From an uncultured Scytonema sp. (GTDB lineage: Bacteria > Cyanobacteriota > Cyanobacteriia > Cyanobacteriales > Nostocaceae), in the NCBI GenBank assembly GCA_937873135.1, contig CALMVQ010000132.1:1-64000 (forward strand): a stretch of 64,000 nt of DNA, in the 5' to 3' direction. Every line of letters starts with the position of its first letter. Position 1 is the stretch's first letter. Shown here in pieces: positions 17,084 through 25,718 of this stretch. Under the pieces are notes generated by a model, which was not told the DNA's origin, searched no databases, and worked only from the letters and a program-made list of their open reading frames with translations. Made by a program: the position numbers and the translations under genes.

Positions 17084-18055
17084 ATGACTCATTTGTCCCT
17101 GGAGGTGAGCTTACAAAGAGAAATGCAAGGAGCATCTCCAATCATTGTTACTTCTGTTGGGAACGAAGCTGGCAGAGAAATTGAAGAACGCAGCCAGTGT
17201 ATTGTTAAAGGTCTAAAGCATCTTTCTAAATGCCATTTTTCAACAGCACAGGTTAGCGAGCGCTACCTTGATACCATTCTTCAACAAATTCATCATCAGG
17301 ACTATCTGGCATTTTTAGCTCATTGGAATCGAGCGCTCTCTGGAGAAGAGCTACTGTTTGAGTATCCCTATGTTGACCAGGGAATTCAGGCAGATACTCC
17401 TCTATTTGAGGGAGTTTACGACTTATCTCGTGAAGGGGCTAGAACTGCAATTGCTGCAGCACAGCAAGTGGTCAAGGGCGCTTCCTTGGCTTATGCTTTG
17501 TGCAGACCTCCCGGACACCATGCTGGACCTGCTTGGTTAGGAGGATATTGTTTTTTGAATAATGCAGTTGCTGCTGTAGTTACTCTTCTGGAATCTGGGA
17601 TAAGCCCGGTAGGACTGATTGATATTGACTTTCATTTTGGCAATGGTTCTGCTGCTTTACTAACATCACGACCAGATGTTTGGTTTGGTTCTATTCACAG
17701 ATCAACAATACTGAGTTATCCTTACAAAGAAGTTCAACCTGCTAGTGATAGACAAACTTTCATTTCTTTTTCCCATTCACCTAGTTCAGAAGAATATTTA
17801 ACTGCAGTTGATCGGCTAATTAAAAAGGCATTAGATTTTGGCTGCGCGGCTATAGTTGTTTCTGTTGGCTATGACATTATTATCGACGATCCTCATGGAG
17901 GTTGGCATCTGCCACCTTCTATTTTCGCGGAAATTGGTCAGATTTTAGCCCAAGCATCTATGCCACTTTGTTTAGTGCAGGAGGGAGGCTATCTGTTAAC
18001 TGCTTTAGACGAATGTGCCTATAAATTTGGATCGGGATTGTTGGGAAAAACATGA
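17084..18055 (+). CDS. HDAC/acetylpolyamine amidohydrolase family deacetylase
   Basis: ATG 17084 is chosen because GGAGGG (17071-17076) precedes it by 7 nt; an in-frame GTG at 17069 overlaps that site. The 323-residue protein has RPPGHHA (His145-His146), metal residues Asp182 and His184 in DIDFHFGNG, a third ligand Asp264 in SVGYDIIIDDPHGG, and QEGGYLL with the catalytic tyrosine. These are the zinc sites of the histone-deacetylase and acetylpolyamine amidohydrolase superfamily. Bacterial members hydrolyse small N-acetyl amines. It sits between the aminotransferase-GNAT fusion and another aminotransferase, with an ATGA overlap to the latter, which supports one operon and a deacetylation step. 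Confidence 0.88.
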   Translation: MTHLSLEVSLQREMQGASPIIVTSVGNEAGREIEERSQCIVKGLKHLSKCHFSTAQVSERYLDTILQQIHHQDYLAFLAHWNRALSGEELLFEYPYVDQGIQADTPLFEGVYDLSREGARTAIAAAQQVVKGASLAYALCRPPGHHAGPAWLGGYCFLNNAVAAVVTLLESGISPVGLIDIDFHFGNGSAALLTSRPDVWFGSIHRSTILSYPYKEVQPASDRQTFISFSHSPSSEEYLTAVDRLIKKALDFGCAAIVVSVGYDIIIDDPHGGWHLPPSIFAEIGQILAQASMPLCLVQEGGYLLTALDECAYKFGSGLLGKT

Positions 18056-19170
18056 TGTTGCCAGTATTTCGTCTGGAAGAATACATGTCGCCATGGGAAT
18101 TCAAAGCTCCTTATCTTCTGTGTTGCAGTGATGCCGAATCTCGGTCGCTTGAGGAGATTCTTTCGCTGGCTGACGATGAATCGAAGTTGTTATGGAGCAG
18201 ACTCCACCTTGGTTATACCGAGGTAAAAGGTCTTCCGATTCTCCGTAACGAGATAGCCAAACTCTATCAAGGTCTTGAATTAGAGAACGTAGTGTGTTTT
18301 GCGGGTGCGCAAGAGGGAATATTTTGTAGTATGCAAGCTCTCATGAAAGAGGGCGACCACGTAATTGTTCTCACTCCTTGCTATCAGTCCCTCGAAGACT
18401 TACCTCGTCATTTCGGAGCGCGTGTCACTGCGGTGCGACTCAAGGAAGAGAACAGGTGGCAGATGGACATCAACGCCATCGAAGATGCTCTCACGCCGAG
18501 AACGCGACTCATTATCATAAATTTCCCTCATAATCCGACAGGCGCAGTACTTACGGACGATCAAGCATCGGCACTTGTAGACCTCGCCCGAAAACGGGGA
18601 ATCTACATCTTCTCCGACGAGGTATACCGCCTTCTGGGTCCTTCATCGACAACATGGGGTCTGCCGATTGCAGTCCGCTACGAGCGGGGTGTCAGTCTCG
18701 GCGTCATGAGTAAGGCGTTCGGACTTGCGGGTTTAAGAGTTGGGTGGATTGTCACACAAGACAAAGACCTCCTCCATCAAGCAGATCTCGCGAAACACTA
18801 TACGTCAATCTGCAACAGCGCACCGTCGGAAGTACTCTCCCTTATAGCTCTCCGGAGCAAAGACGCTGTTCTGGATCGCAACATCGAGATAGTGGATAAA
18901 AACCTTGGACTCCTTGACGACTTTTTCGACCGACATGGCGATCGCTTCTCATGGGTTCGTCCTCAAGGAGGGTGTGTCGGATTCGTTCACTACAAGGCGC
19001 ATCGCCCGATTGATGAGCTAGCAGAGGCTCTTGTACATAAGCAAGGCGTGCTTATTATGCCGTCCCGCATTTACGACTTTCCGGGTAACTACTTTCGCAT
19101 TGGATTTGGACGAAAGAATATGCCGGAGGCGCTGGTGCGCTTTGAAGCATTCCTTGAGGAATGGGAGTAA
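18052..19170 (+). CDS. Class I/II (aspartate-aminotransferase-fold) aminotransferase
   Basis: The 372-residue fold type I PLP enzyme shows NFPHNPTGAVLTDDQ, DEVYR and the PLP lysine Lys221 in GVMSKAFGLAGLRVGW, with a C-terminal FRIGFGRKNMPEAL arginine. It should transaminate a keto acid, most simply the keto acid left after decarboxylation and isomerisation, the role of BacF-type enzymes. Its ATG overlaps the preceding stop. The gene is more GC-rich and uses more C/G-ending codons than the flanking genes, which suggests separate acquisition. It is the last gene of region A. Confidence 0.88.
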   Translation: MMLPVFRLEEYMSPWEFKAPYLLCCSDAESRSLEEILSLADDESKLLWSRLHLGYTEVKGLPILRNEIAKLYQGLELENVVCFAGAQEGIFCSMQALMKEGDHVIVLTPCYQSLEDLPRHFGARVTAVRLKEENRWQMDINAIEDALTPRTRLIIINFPHNPTGAVLTDDQASALVDLARKRGIYIFSDEVYRLLGPSSTTWGLPIAVRYERGVSLGVMSKAFGLAGLRVGWIVTQDKDLLHQADLAKHYTSICNSAPSEVLSLIALRSKDAVLDRNIEIVDKNLGLLDDFFDRHGDRFSWVRPQGGCVGFVHYKAHRPIDELAEALVHKQGVLIMPSRIYDFPGNYFRIGFGRKNMPEALVRFEAFLEEWE

Positions 19171-19486
19171 GACTTATCTCAGATCTTGCACCTAGAAATT
19201 TGAATGTCAATTCCTTGACTAAGTACCAGTTCTCTCAAGCGCTCAATCTTTTGTAAATTCAGGTACAACCACGTAACCGTTCAGGGGGGCACCCTTGCTT
19301 TCAAGAGTAGGTTTTTTGGAATGTCGAAAATAGTTGAGAAAATTCTCAAGTGTTTAACGTCAGTTGGTCGTTTCAGGATTTTTAAATCGGCTCTTATCGT
19401 CAAAAAATGACCAAATACAAAATACCTACCTTTGTAAGCACCCTTGACGATACCCATTGCCTAATTAGTCGGTGAAATCTCTACGT

Positions 19487-19640
19487 GGATTGAGGAATCT
19501 TGACCAGAGCGATCGTGACTTTGGTGAATCTAGGAGGATTAAGAAATATTGACCAAAGTGATCGTTGACCTTGATGAACATAGGAGGATTAAGGAATATT
19601 GACCAAAGCGATCATTGACTTTGGTGAACCTACGGTGGAT
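19487..19640. repeat. Degenerate 49-51-bp tandem repeats
   Basis: Three units start at 19487, 19536 and 19586, with a partial at 19637. Each has GGATT(G/A)AGGAAT followed by a GACCA-AG-GATCGT block and GGTGAA-CTA. The pattern is related to the array at 30461-30613. Confidence 0.75.
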
Positions 19641-19652
19641 TTTAACCGTGAG

Positions 19653-19679
19653 CGTTGGTGCGCCTATGACGCACCAACG
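19653..19679. terminator. 10-bp-stem hairpin downstream of region A
   Basis: CGTTGGTGCG (19653-19662) pairs with CGCACCAACG (19670-19679) over a 7-nt loop. No T-run follows on the + strand, so it may be a dispersed palindrome rather than a true terminator. Confidence 0.35.
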
Positions 19680-19894
19680 GGTAAGTGATTCGTAAAAGCT
19701 TGCAATACAAACATTTTTAGTTTTTAATTTTGAGTTCCGTGCAGAGGTACAAGTATAGTGCTGGTCATAAATGATTCCTGAACCTGGGCTCAACTTCGCA
19801 AGCAATAAATTAAGCAGCTCGAATGCAGCGTGATGATGAATCCGGAATCACTTCTGGAAGTAAACTTGGGGGTGCAGCACCAGAGCGAGCCGCT

Positions 19895-20213
19895 TTAACT
19901 GCTGTTGTTTTTTGCTTTGATGTCTGGTTTCCCTTGTTCTCCCTTCAAACGGTTGTTTTCATCCCGTAACTGCTGGTTTTCTTCCCTTAGTTCTTTTATT
20001 TGTGCAAGTTGTTGCTCTATGAGGTTGAGTAACATCTTTACTGTTCTACGCAATGATTCATCCGCAATCTCTTTGGGGTCGATGCTTTGCAGCAGTCCGG
20101 CTTTCAATTTCTCTGGAGATGTTTTTTGCGTCATGTCTCATATTCTACGACATGAGGTCTCCCAATGTACCTTCCTCTTTTTTCTCCTACCCCGATTTAT
20201 TGAGCGGATACGA
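19895..20213 (-). pseudogene. IS66-like transposase N-terminal remnant with IS end
   Basis: A frame from ATG 20134 down to 19895 encodes 79 residues (IDPKEIADESLRRTVKMLLNLIE and a coiled coil with LRDENNRLKGEQG). It matches the first about 80 residues of the transposase frame at 30699 and then stops. Upstream at 20190-20213 is TATCCGCTCAATAAATCGGGG, the same end sequence found at 30345 and 30618. It is a 5' remnant of an IS66-type element. Confidence 0.8.
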
Positions 20214-20220
20214 TTTCCCA

Positions 20221-22602
20221 TTATTCAACTAAAGATTGTCGAGTCATCGAGTCCCGACGATCTTGGATCAACAATACAGCAACGCCGCTTGTAACCACTG
20301 CAAAGGCTGACGGAATAAATGGTATCCATTGCCCTTGCGTGAAAAGTGCGATCGCGCACACTCCATATAAAATGACAACTGTCGCAAATATGGCGCATCC
20401 CTTCTCTGAGAGGGAACGAACGCGCCAAACAAACAGGCTTCCAACTACAGACCATCCGCATATCCAGAGAATATCGCCCCAGAAAGGCAAAACCCAAAGA
20501 ATTGAACGGTTGTCTAAAACTGCACTCAGAATTTGGCTGACCATTTGCGCTTGTATAAATACTCCTGGCATTGCCTGGTAATTTTGCTGTGCAGCACTGT
20601 AGGGAGTTGACCACATATCGCTGATGGTGTTTGCGGTTACTCCAATCAGAACTACCCGCTCTTTAAATAAATTGGGATTAAGTTTACCACTTAATACATC
20701 TTCAAGGGAAACTTTTTGATAATTAGCATCACGGTAGTTGACAAGTATTTGAAATCCGCCCAATTTAACTCCTTCCTGGTAGCCACCACTACGACCAGGT
20801 TTTAAGCGTTTAAATACTTTAGAGCCAAACTGTACGTAATCTTCATTAAGGTTAGATTGAATATTTTCGGAAAATAAGTAACGAGCCGCTAATTGAAACG
20901 AGAGCGAATAAGGCGTTTCACATGGCGAAGAGGTATCTTGCGGCATCGCCAGAATTTGGCGACGGAATATCCCATCTGAATCTTTAATTGCATCAGAAAA
21001 ACCCTGACGTTCTACAGGTACTTCTTTAGGAGGTTTAACACCTTGGGGGTCATATTCACTATCGCGGCTTTTACAAACGACAACAACATTATCTTTACTA
21101 AGTTCAGAAGAAAGTTGTATCGGCTTTAATTTATTTGGGGGATCAACAAAATCTCGATAAATATCCAATCCCAAGACTCGCGGTTGATACTTTTGTAATT
21201 TGTTCAGTAGTTTAGCCAGCGTACTATCCGAGATAGATTTCAGTCCCACAGTCGTCTCTTGTCGAGACTGAATGTCTTTTTCAGTAATTTCGACCACTAT
21301 TACTCTTGAATCTGCGTCCTCCTGAGGTCGCTGTCGTAGCATTTGGTCGAAAGTTTGCAGTTCTATATTCTCAAAAACTCCCAAGTATCTCAAGCCTAAT
21401 GTCGAAATAGCTACAATAATAGTACTAATTACTACAGTCAAAAGTTTAGATTTTGAAGTTGAACTTTTACCTTTTGTCGAAGCTGTACCCATCATAAATT
21501 TAGTATTATCAAAATTGTCACGCAGTTCTTGCCACGTAGTCGGAACAGTTGTCGGATTTTGACAGATGACTGGCAACCAACTAGCACAAGGAAAGTGGTT
21601 CTCTAACCCCTGAAGTCTTTCTCTTGCTTCTCGCATAGCTAAGTACAGTGTTTTGCCACCTGCAAAGGCAACTAGAAAATTTTTCAAAAATTCTTGTGCT
21701 ACTAAATCTGGTACTGGTTCCCGCATGACAATCATCTGGGGAATGTTCAAATCAGCGAAATTTCGCGCCAAACCAATTCCATCGCAGGAGTTGAAAATTG
21801 CCAGTTTTAAACCGCGTGTAATTGCTGTCTTCAGTGCATTTTTCAACTGAGGAATTGTTAAACTTTCTGTCTGATTGATGTAAATTTCTCCGTTCTCCCC
21901 ATCTGTCTGACTAGCACTGTGTCCTGCAAAAAATAGAATATCCCAATCCTGATTCCACAGTTGCTCGTCAAGTTCTTTCCGTGTTGGTTCTACAAGAAAC
22001 ATGGTTTGAGCATCTGTTAAACCTCGCAACAAAGAGCCGTCTTTATCAATATCAATACCAACTCTGTTGCCGAGAATTGCCAAAATCTTGACTTTACCTG
22101 TAGGAGATTTTTGCAATACCTGAGGAGATGCATACTCATGATTGCTCAAACCTAATTCAGCTTGAGGGTAATCCTCAAAAAAATTCCACAGATGCCAAGG
22201 CAACCGATGCAGTAGAACTATATTCGTTTCAATAATAACTCTAATTTCATCATCCCGATTGAGTAGAGTCCGCAACTGCCGCTCAATATTTTGAAATGAC
22301 TCACATTTCAACCAAGCATTGATACTTATTTGTAGTTGTTGACAGACTTCATCAAAATCATTCACAGAAATATTAGTAATATCTTGTGAATGCACTTTTA
22401 TACGTTGATGGCTACCCAAACGTTGATGAACAGCTTTGTAGAGTAACTGCCACCTTTGGTAGAGTTCGCTTAGTTCTGGTACTGCTGGTAGGCTTCCTGT
22501 TATTTTAAAAAGTTGATTATGATGCCAAAGTTGAGCCATGACAACAGGGAATCCTTTATTTAAATCTCCTCCCAACAAGCTGAAGACGACTAGCTTACTC
22601 AT
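20221..22602 (-). CDS. CHAT-CHASE2 membrane sensor protein
   Basis: The 793-residue protein begins with a variable 170-residue region, then a CHAT caspase-like domain with catalytic His228 (FFAGHSAS) and Cys273 (AIFNSCDG). A membrane segment follows (about 372-395), then an extracytoplasmic CHASE2 domain (FDQMLRQRPQEDADSRVIVV to about 700) and two or three C-terminal membrane helices. CHASE2 senses an unknown signal outside the membrane and CHAT is a predicted protease or scaffold. No kinase or cyclase output domain is present. It is the last gene of a minus-strand operon after a sigma factor and a DUF1822 gene, an arrangement I recognise as recurrent in cyanobacteria. Confidence 0.87.
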   Translation of the reverse strand: MSKLVVFSLLGGDLNKGFPVVMAQLWHHNQLFKITGSLPAVPELSELYQRWQLLYKAVHQRLGSHQRIKVHSQDITNISVNDFDEVCQQLQISINAWLKCESFQNIERQLRTLLNRDDEIRVIIETNIVLLHRLPWHLWNFFEDYPQAELGLSNHEYASPQVLQKSPTGKVKILAILGNRVGIDIDKDGSLLRGLTDAQTMFLVEPTRKELDEQLWNQDWDILFFAGHSASQTDGENGEIYINQTESLTIPQLKNALKTAITRGLKLAIFNSCDGIGLARNFADLNIPQMIVMREPVPDLVAQEFLKNFLVAFAGGKTLYLAMREARERLQGLENHFPCASWLPVICQNPTTVPTTWQELRDNFDNTKFMMGTASTKGKSSTSKSKLLTVVISTIIVAISTLGLRYLGVFENIELQTFDQMLRQRPQEDADSRVIVVEITEKDIQSRQETTVGLKSISDSTLAKLLNKLQKYQPRVLGLDIYRDFVDPPNKLKPIQLSSELSKDNVVVVCKSRDSEYDPQGVKPPKEVPVERQGFSDAIKDSDGIFRRQILAMPQDTSSPCETPYSLSFQLAARYLFSENIQSNLNEDYVQFGSKVFKRLKPGRSGGYQEGVKLGGFQILVNYRDANYQKVSLEDVLSGKLNPNLFKERVVLIGVTANTISDMWSTPYSAAQQNYQAMPGVFIQAQMVSQILSAVLDNRSILWVLPFWGDILWICGWSVVGSLFVWRVRSLSEKGCAIFATVVILYGVCAIALFTQGQWIPFIPSAFAVVTSGVAVLLIQDRRDSMTRQSLVE

Positions 22603-22835
22603 TTGTCCAACAGCTATTTGTCAACTATTAATATAGCACTCCGTGAAAGAGAGCGTGAAAATGCTTAAGTAGGTCGGCACAAAAAAATATAATTGGTTGT
22701 GGGGCCATCAATTGTCATTTCTCATTGCTCACTGGTTTCAAAGGTATTTACGAGTCGCAACGCCCGTTATATTTATTTCCACTCTCTTACTTATACGGAA
22801 GTTATTGCGGTAATTTTTATGACAATAGCCAATCA

Positions 22836-24020
22836 CTAAATCACAAAATTTTCTGTCATTTGATAACTATCAAGAATGACTTGGATGCTGAAACCTTCTC
22901 CCACTTCACCTTCAAAGAGCTTCAATTGCACGTAGTTATCTTGAACTCTTGCTTGTACTTCCTGAATTAAGTCTTCTTTAGATGAAAGCAAAACTAGCTT
23001 GATATTGTTGGGTAGGTATTCGTCACCAACAGGATGTAGTTGTACGCGAATACTAACCTGTTGGTTAGCGAATGGGATCAATGCAACGAGGAGCATAACT
23101 TTTTGAGACTCGATTTCCGCTCCCAAATCAATCACTTTAGCTCGTTTTATACTGGCAGTACTTAAGGTAGCACTACTTCTAAAATTAAAAGCTAGACTGG
23201 TGGAAGTTGAGTTAAAAAATGTCTCTATTACTTGCCAAGAAGCGTCGTAAATGCCAGTAAGCCAATTACTGAGATTTACTTGCCCTTGAGAAGACAGCGA
23301 TCGCTGCTGCCGCTGTTGATACAATCCTTGCCGCCACTGCTCTTTTTCTAGTAGCGATCCCCAAGTTTTAAATGGCACTTCAAGTCTGGGAAATATTACT
23401 GTCGAATGAGCTAAACGTTGCTGTAGATTTTCGGCTTGAGTCGTCGGTAATTCTGGTAGTGGAGATACAAAAGCTTTCACTTCCTCATCCACACAAAATT
23501 GGTAAGTTATCCAAAAAGCATTGAGATCTTTTGTTAAATGCCGCGCATCCAGACAATAAGTCCTATCCACTGAGTCGTAGTGTGCTAGCGATTTGAGTTC
23601 GGTATGGGTTGTGTAACCCCAAATCCGCACCCACTCGCCATCTGGTTTGACTTGCGCTGCTAAGTAATAATCTCCTGCCCAACTAGGAATATCTACCCAT
23701 TCCTGAGGGACTTCTAATTCACTATCATCAATTGCCTCACTGGGGATCAACACAACTCGTCTATCACCAAGACAAATTGCAGTGCCATTGACAAATTCCC
23801 AAAAAGCAGGAATATCAGGGGAACTATACCAAACACTTGCCTCCGAAACATCTTCAGTTTTTACCCAATTCAAAAATGCATAGAGACAAATTTGATTGAT
23901 GTATGCGCACCAACGACTACTATGAGTAGCATAAACCTGGCTTTGCTGCCAGAACTGTGACTGGATTTGTGGTGTTATTTCTAACACCCATTCTCTTGTA
24001 TCTGTAAACGCGTAAGTCAT
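22836..24020 (-). CDS. DUF1822 family protein
   Basis: ATG 24020 is chosen after AGGTGG; an in-frame GTG at 24029 overlaps that site. The 394-residue protein matches the cyanobacterial DUF1822 pattern: an N-terminal FTDTREWVLEITPQIQSQFW, a central region that ends NLSNWLTGIYDASWQVIE, and a C-terminal beta-rich part (AKVIDLGAEIESQKVMLLVALIP). No membrane segment or enzyme motif is visible. It starts 20 nt after the sigma-factor gene ends and is clearly in the same operon. Its function is unknown. A partner or effector role for the CHAT protein is inferred from the conserved neighbourhood. Confidence 0.82.
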   Translation of the reverse strand: MTYAFTDTREWVLEITPQIQSQFWQQSQVYATHSSRWCAYINQICLYAFLNWVKTEDVSEASVWYSSPDIPAFWEFVNGTAICLGDRRVVLIPSEAIDDSELEVPQEWVDIPSWAGDYYLAAQVKPDGEWVRIWGYTTHTELKSLAHYDSVDRTYCLDARHLTKDLNAFWITYQFCVDEEVKAFVSPLPELPTTQAENLQQRLAHSTVIFPRLEVPFKTWGSLLEKEQWRQGLYQQRQQRSLSSQGQVNLSNWLTGIYDASWQVIETFFNSTSTSLAFNFRSSATLSTASIKRAKVIDLGAEIESQKVMLLVALIPFANQQVSIRVQLHPVGDEYLPNNIKLVLLSSKEDLIQEVQARVQDNYVQLKLFEGEVGEGFSIQVILDSYQMTENFVI

Positions 24021-24039
24021 TTTTACCACCTAGTGACAA

Positions 24040-25236
24040 TTACGGATTCATGTCGAAATCTCCAAACTGATTTCTTAACCATTCTTCTAAAGCAATACTC
24101 ATATCTTTAATTTGGTTGGGATTTACAGGAATATTCAAATCCCGGCTCCATTGGACTAATGCTGCAAGCATTGATTGTCTACCTTTAACCAGTTTGCGAG
24201 ATATTGTCGGCTGACTCATCTGCAACTGCTGCATAATTTGCTGCTGAGTCAGTTCCTGTTGGTAGTAAAGCTTGAGTACTTCTTGGGATTGTCTATCCAG
24301 ACTTTGTAAAGATTTTAACAATACAGCGAACATTTGAGATCTTTGGTTTTGTCGCTCTTGGAGGTTCTCTTCGGCGATCATATCAGCTAATGGTGAGTCA
24401 GAGTCTGGGTCTGGTAAATCTAGGGTTTGGTTAGTATCACCGTCTAACTGCAAAGCATTTAGAGATTTAACAGATGGAAACAGGTAACCACGCAGGTAGA
24501 GAACTGTCTGATTTAACCACTGTTTAATTGTCTGTACTTCGCATTGCTCAGTAGATTGAGTCAGTTGAGTTTGCCTTGAGTGGTTGTAAAGGTTGGCGAT
24601 CGCAAACCACAGTTGAGGAGTTGGTTCCGGTAGTGCCTTTGTGCCTCCTGGTTGCTTCTGAACATACAATTCTTTGAAACAAGTCCAAGCTAAACGATAT
24701 TGAGCGATCGCACTTTGTGATAATCCAGCGTTACTAAGAGCTTCTAGGAGCTGCTTTTTGCTCACTTTGCGTAACAATGCCCAATTGCTGCAAATGTCGG
24801 CTTCCTGGCGTTGACGTAAAATAATTCTTAACCGACTGGAAATTGCCATAAAGGCATAGGCTTTTAAGCTAGAGGATTTTCCTGGATCGAAGTCAATGAG
24901 GATTGCTTCGACTTCTGCATTTGCCATTTGGAAATAATCAGCCATACCATATTGACTGTTCGCAAATTTGGTAACTGTTTTTTGTGCACTCCAATAACAT
25001 GCTTCTTGTAAATAAGCCAAAAGATGCATTTTGGCAAGATTACTGGATTGCGATCGCTCCTGCTTATACCAATATAGTGCCCAAAAGTTTTCTGCGTTAG
25101 CAACTTCTGGTGAGCGCTCCAAGCAATTTTGGATACTTCGACGCAGTTTGATATCAACCAACCATTTACTGAATCTGTCTCTTTCTAACTGAACGAATGT
25201 TGAAAACATCTCCGTAATTTCTCGGCGAGGACGCAT
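24040..25236 (-). CDS. Sigma-70-like transcription factor (cyanobacterial DUF1822-linked type)
   Basis: ATG 25236 gives 398 residues; an in-frame TTG lies 6 bp upstream. The central part (ADYFQMANAEVEAILIDFDP, KAYAFMAISSRLRIILRQR) resembles sigma region 2, and the end carries a region 4 helix-turn-helix (QSLDRQSQEVLKLYYQQEL, then TQQQIMQQLQMSQPTISRKL). It is longer than typical ECF factors, with an extra middle segment. It leads the operon that ends in the CHAT-CHASE2 membrane protein, so it may be the transcriptional output of that sensor. No anti-sigma domain is recognised. Confidence 0.8.
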   Translation of the reverse strand: MRPRREITEMFSTFVQLERDRFSKWLVDIKLRRSIQNCLERSPEVANAENFWALYWYKQERSQSSNLAKMHLLAYLQEACYWSAQKTVTKFANSQYGMADYFQMANAEVEAILIDFDPGKSSSLKAYAFMAISSRLRIILRQRQEADICSNWALLRKVSKKQLLEALSNAGLSQSAIAQYRLAWTCFKELYVQKQPGGTKALPEPTPQLWFAIANLYNHSRQTQLTQSTEQCEVQTIKQWLNQTVLYLRGYLFPSVKSLNALQLDGDTNQTLDLPDPDSDSPLADMIAEENLQERQNQRSQMFAVLLKSLQSLDRQSQEVLKLYYQQELTQQQIMQQLQMSQPTISRKLVKGRQSMLAALVQWSRDLNIPVNPNQIKDMSIALEEWLRNQFGDFDMNP

Positions 25237-25718
25237 AAGCAATTAAAAATTTAAATTGAGCCGAACTTAAGTAGGATTTAAACCTTGACAAAAATTATTA
25301 AATATGTTGTCTATACTCTCACCACTTCGGATAGTGGGGAGTGCCTTTTAAAACTAACTAAATTCTGTGAGGCACTGCCCACCATACACTTGAATCTGGT
25401 CTAATACAACCGTTTGGGTATGTTAAGTTGAGAACACAGACTTTGAAATCCGCACTTGTCTACCCATATTTAACGAATAGCTGCCGTGCCTATGCGTGAG
25501 TGCTGGTCAAACAGTGATAAGTAATGAGTTATGAGAAGGGAATCCCCATAAATAAATTTAGGAGCTTGAAACCCTTTTTGGCAGAGAAAAAATAAATTCT
25601 TTCCGTGACTCATAGCTGCTATCAAGCCTCTGCTTTTCTTCGGTCACCAAATCTATTGGAGACGAAACGAAGAGTCTTGAGAAGTTAATAATTGCCATTG
25701 CTCACAGAGAATGCATAC
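25237..25718. other. Intergenic region with imperfect inverted repeat
   Basis: No gene. GTGGGGAGTGCCT (25334-25346) and AGGCACTGCCCAC (25370-25382) form a stem with one mismatch about 90 bp upstream of the sigma-factor gene. Near 25545 lies a dispersed repeat (GAATCCCCATAAATAAATTTAGGAG) whose inverse, split by an insert, occurs at about 44513-44626. Confidence 0.5.

Larger units (their letters stand above)
19171..19894. other. Gene-free stretch with repeats
   Basis: No gene is supported. The stretch contains an IS-end-like motif (GTAACCGTTCAGGGGGG near 19275, also inverted near 35661 and, with one difference, near 32691), a degenerate 49-51-bp tandem array (19487-19640) and a hairpin at 19653-19679. 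It separates the + strand biosynthetic genes from the minus-strand block. Confidence 0.6.

Noticed and set aside
19539-19805. An 88-residue minus-strand frame
   Set aside because: It overlaps the tandem repeat array and hairpin and shows no coding character.
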